Shown: in pieces, positions 7,899 through 8,542 of the stretch
How the letters are laid out: every line of letters starts with the position of its first letter
Position numbering within the stretch: position 1 is the first letter of the stretch
From: Verrucomicrobiales bacterium
Lineage (GTDB): Bacteria > Verrucomicrobiota > Verrucomicrobiia > Limisphaerales > UBA9464
DNA length: 8,542 nt
Direction of reading: 5' to 3'
NCBI GenBank assembly: GCA_003445095.1
Contig: DLVS01000194.1
Coordinates: 1-8,542 of the forward strand
The notes under the pieces: generated by a model
The model's input: the letters and a program-made list of their open reading frames with translations, nothing else
Database searches by the model: none
Told to the model about the DNA's origin: nothing
Position numbers and translations under genes: made by a program

Positions 7899-8542
7899 CT
7901 ACGCGACTCGACGTTTCGCCGAATAATCCAAAAACTTCTGCAGCTTCTGCGGCCAAGGCTGATCCGTACGTACCTGAAGTTCGGGCACTCGCCCTTTGCG
8001 AAAGGTCGCCACCAATTCATCCGCTCTTTGCGCTCCGGCGGCCGCCCATCCCTCACGGACTCGCGGATCGCTTGTATCGATCTCCAGCACCTCGCCGGTC
8101 TCAGAGTCCTGGACGAGCGCCAGCCCGACATCGGGTAGTTCGAGTTCACGCTGATCGACTGTCCGCAACGCGATCACTTCGTGGCGCTGATTGGTCGCGG
8201 AGAGAGCGCGCTGCCAAGTCTCGCTCGCCGGATCGTGAAAATCCGAGAGCACGAAAACGAGCGCCGGCCGATGGAGCAAGTTGTTGAGAAAGTTCAACGC
8301 CGTCGTTAACGAAGTTCCGGCCGACTTCGGCTCGGTATAGAGCAACTCGTGCAACAGACGAGTCACATGGGCACGGGTTTTACGCGGCGGGACGTATCGC
8401 TCGATGCGGTCGGAAAACATCACCAGTCCGACCCGGTCGCCGTCACGAATGGCGCTGAACGCCAAGGCCCCAGCCAAGACCGTCGCCAACTCTCGTTGCG
8501 TCGGCGCACCGTCTCCGCGTTGGAGAACCACGTCAGGCGCAG
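7899..8542 (-). CDS. DUF58 domain protein, 3' part only, continues beyond the window
   Basis: The C-terminal 213 or so residues of a DUF58 protein, the VWA-like partner usually encoded next to a MoxR AAA+ ATPase. Recognisable features are TQRELATVLAGALAFSAIRD, followed by DRVGLVMFSDRIERYVPPRK, then HVTRLLHELL, the SAGTSLTTALNFL helix, and VFVLSDFHDP, the usual second acidic site of the VWA-like fold. The stop is TAG at 7899-7901. The frame is open to the right edge; the GTG at 8531 is not the real start, since DUF58 proteins begin well before this point. The first VWA motif (DxSxS) is not in the visible part, so it lies outside the window or is divergent. It is the first visible gene of the operon. 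Confidence 0.9.
   Translation of the reverse strand, partial: APDVVLQRGDGAPTQRELATVLAGALAFSAIRDGDRVGLVMFSDRIERYVPPRKTRAHVTRLLHELLYTEPKSAGTSLTTALNFLNNLLHRPALVFVLSDFHDPASETWQRALSATNQRHEVIALRTVDQRELELPDVGLALVQDSETGEVLEIDTSDPRVREGWAAAGAQRADELVATFRKGRVPELQVRTDQPWPQKLQKFLDYSAKRRVA

Noticed and set aside
7693..7956. 87-codon minus-strand frame as a small protein gene
   Set aside because: It overlaps the DUF58 3' end by 58 bp, spans the palindrome and has no recognisable domain; it is more likely a by-product of the repeat element.

Overview
This is a GC-rich bacterial window with every supported gene on the minus strand. The gene set is a MoxR/Bat-type von Willebrand A (VWA) operon, a classical NAD-type GAPDH with a [27 protein letters not shown] N-terminal half, a chromosomal DHFR, and a secreted protein resembling the front of a C39-like peptidase. 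Together these fit a Verrucomicrobiota-like (Pedosphaera/Limisphaera side) or related PVC bacterium, probably from a metagenome assembly. This placement is inference from protein style and gene order; there is no rRNA to confirm it.

Layout in transcription order, right to left. (1) About 8542 to 2815 is a Bat-like operon: 3' part of a DUF58 protein, a DUF4381-like single-span membrane protein, BatA-like VWA, BatB-like VWA, a long TPR/coiled-coil BatC-like protein, then a DUF2064 (TIGR04282) glycosyltransferase. BatA/BatB are 25 bp apart and BatB/BatC share ATGA. The exception to the tight packing is a 206-bp spacer between DUF58 and DUF4381 that contains a large nested palindrome. (2) 2484-2814 is a non-coding region with several inverted repeats and a possible promoter. 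(3) 2483-1434 is GAPDH, followed by a clear intrinsic terminator at 1361-1393. (4) 1215-733 is dihydrofolate reductase. (5) 584 to about 32 is a secreted protein cut off by the contig end.

The Bat genes probably work together as an inner-membrane assembly. DUF58, BatA and BatB supply VWA-type domains, DUF4381 adds a membrane-anchored helical domain, and the TPR protein is an exported scaffold. The usual MoxR AAA+ ATPase would lie upstream, beyond the right edge; BatD is not in this window. GAPDH and DHFR are housekeeping genes and are transcribed separately from the Bat operon.

The most unexpected signal is technical. Bases 7-31 are ten T residues followed by AATGATACGGCGACC, which is the Illumina P5 flow-cell oligo. 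The left end is therefore sequencing adapter, and the apparent stop codon of the leftmost gene is artificial. The best biological candidate for an undescribed element is the roughly 117-bp palindrome at 7701-7817, eight bases upstream of the DUF4381 start. I see no tRNA, rRNA, CRISPR array, transposase or integrase.
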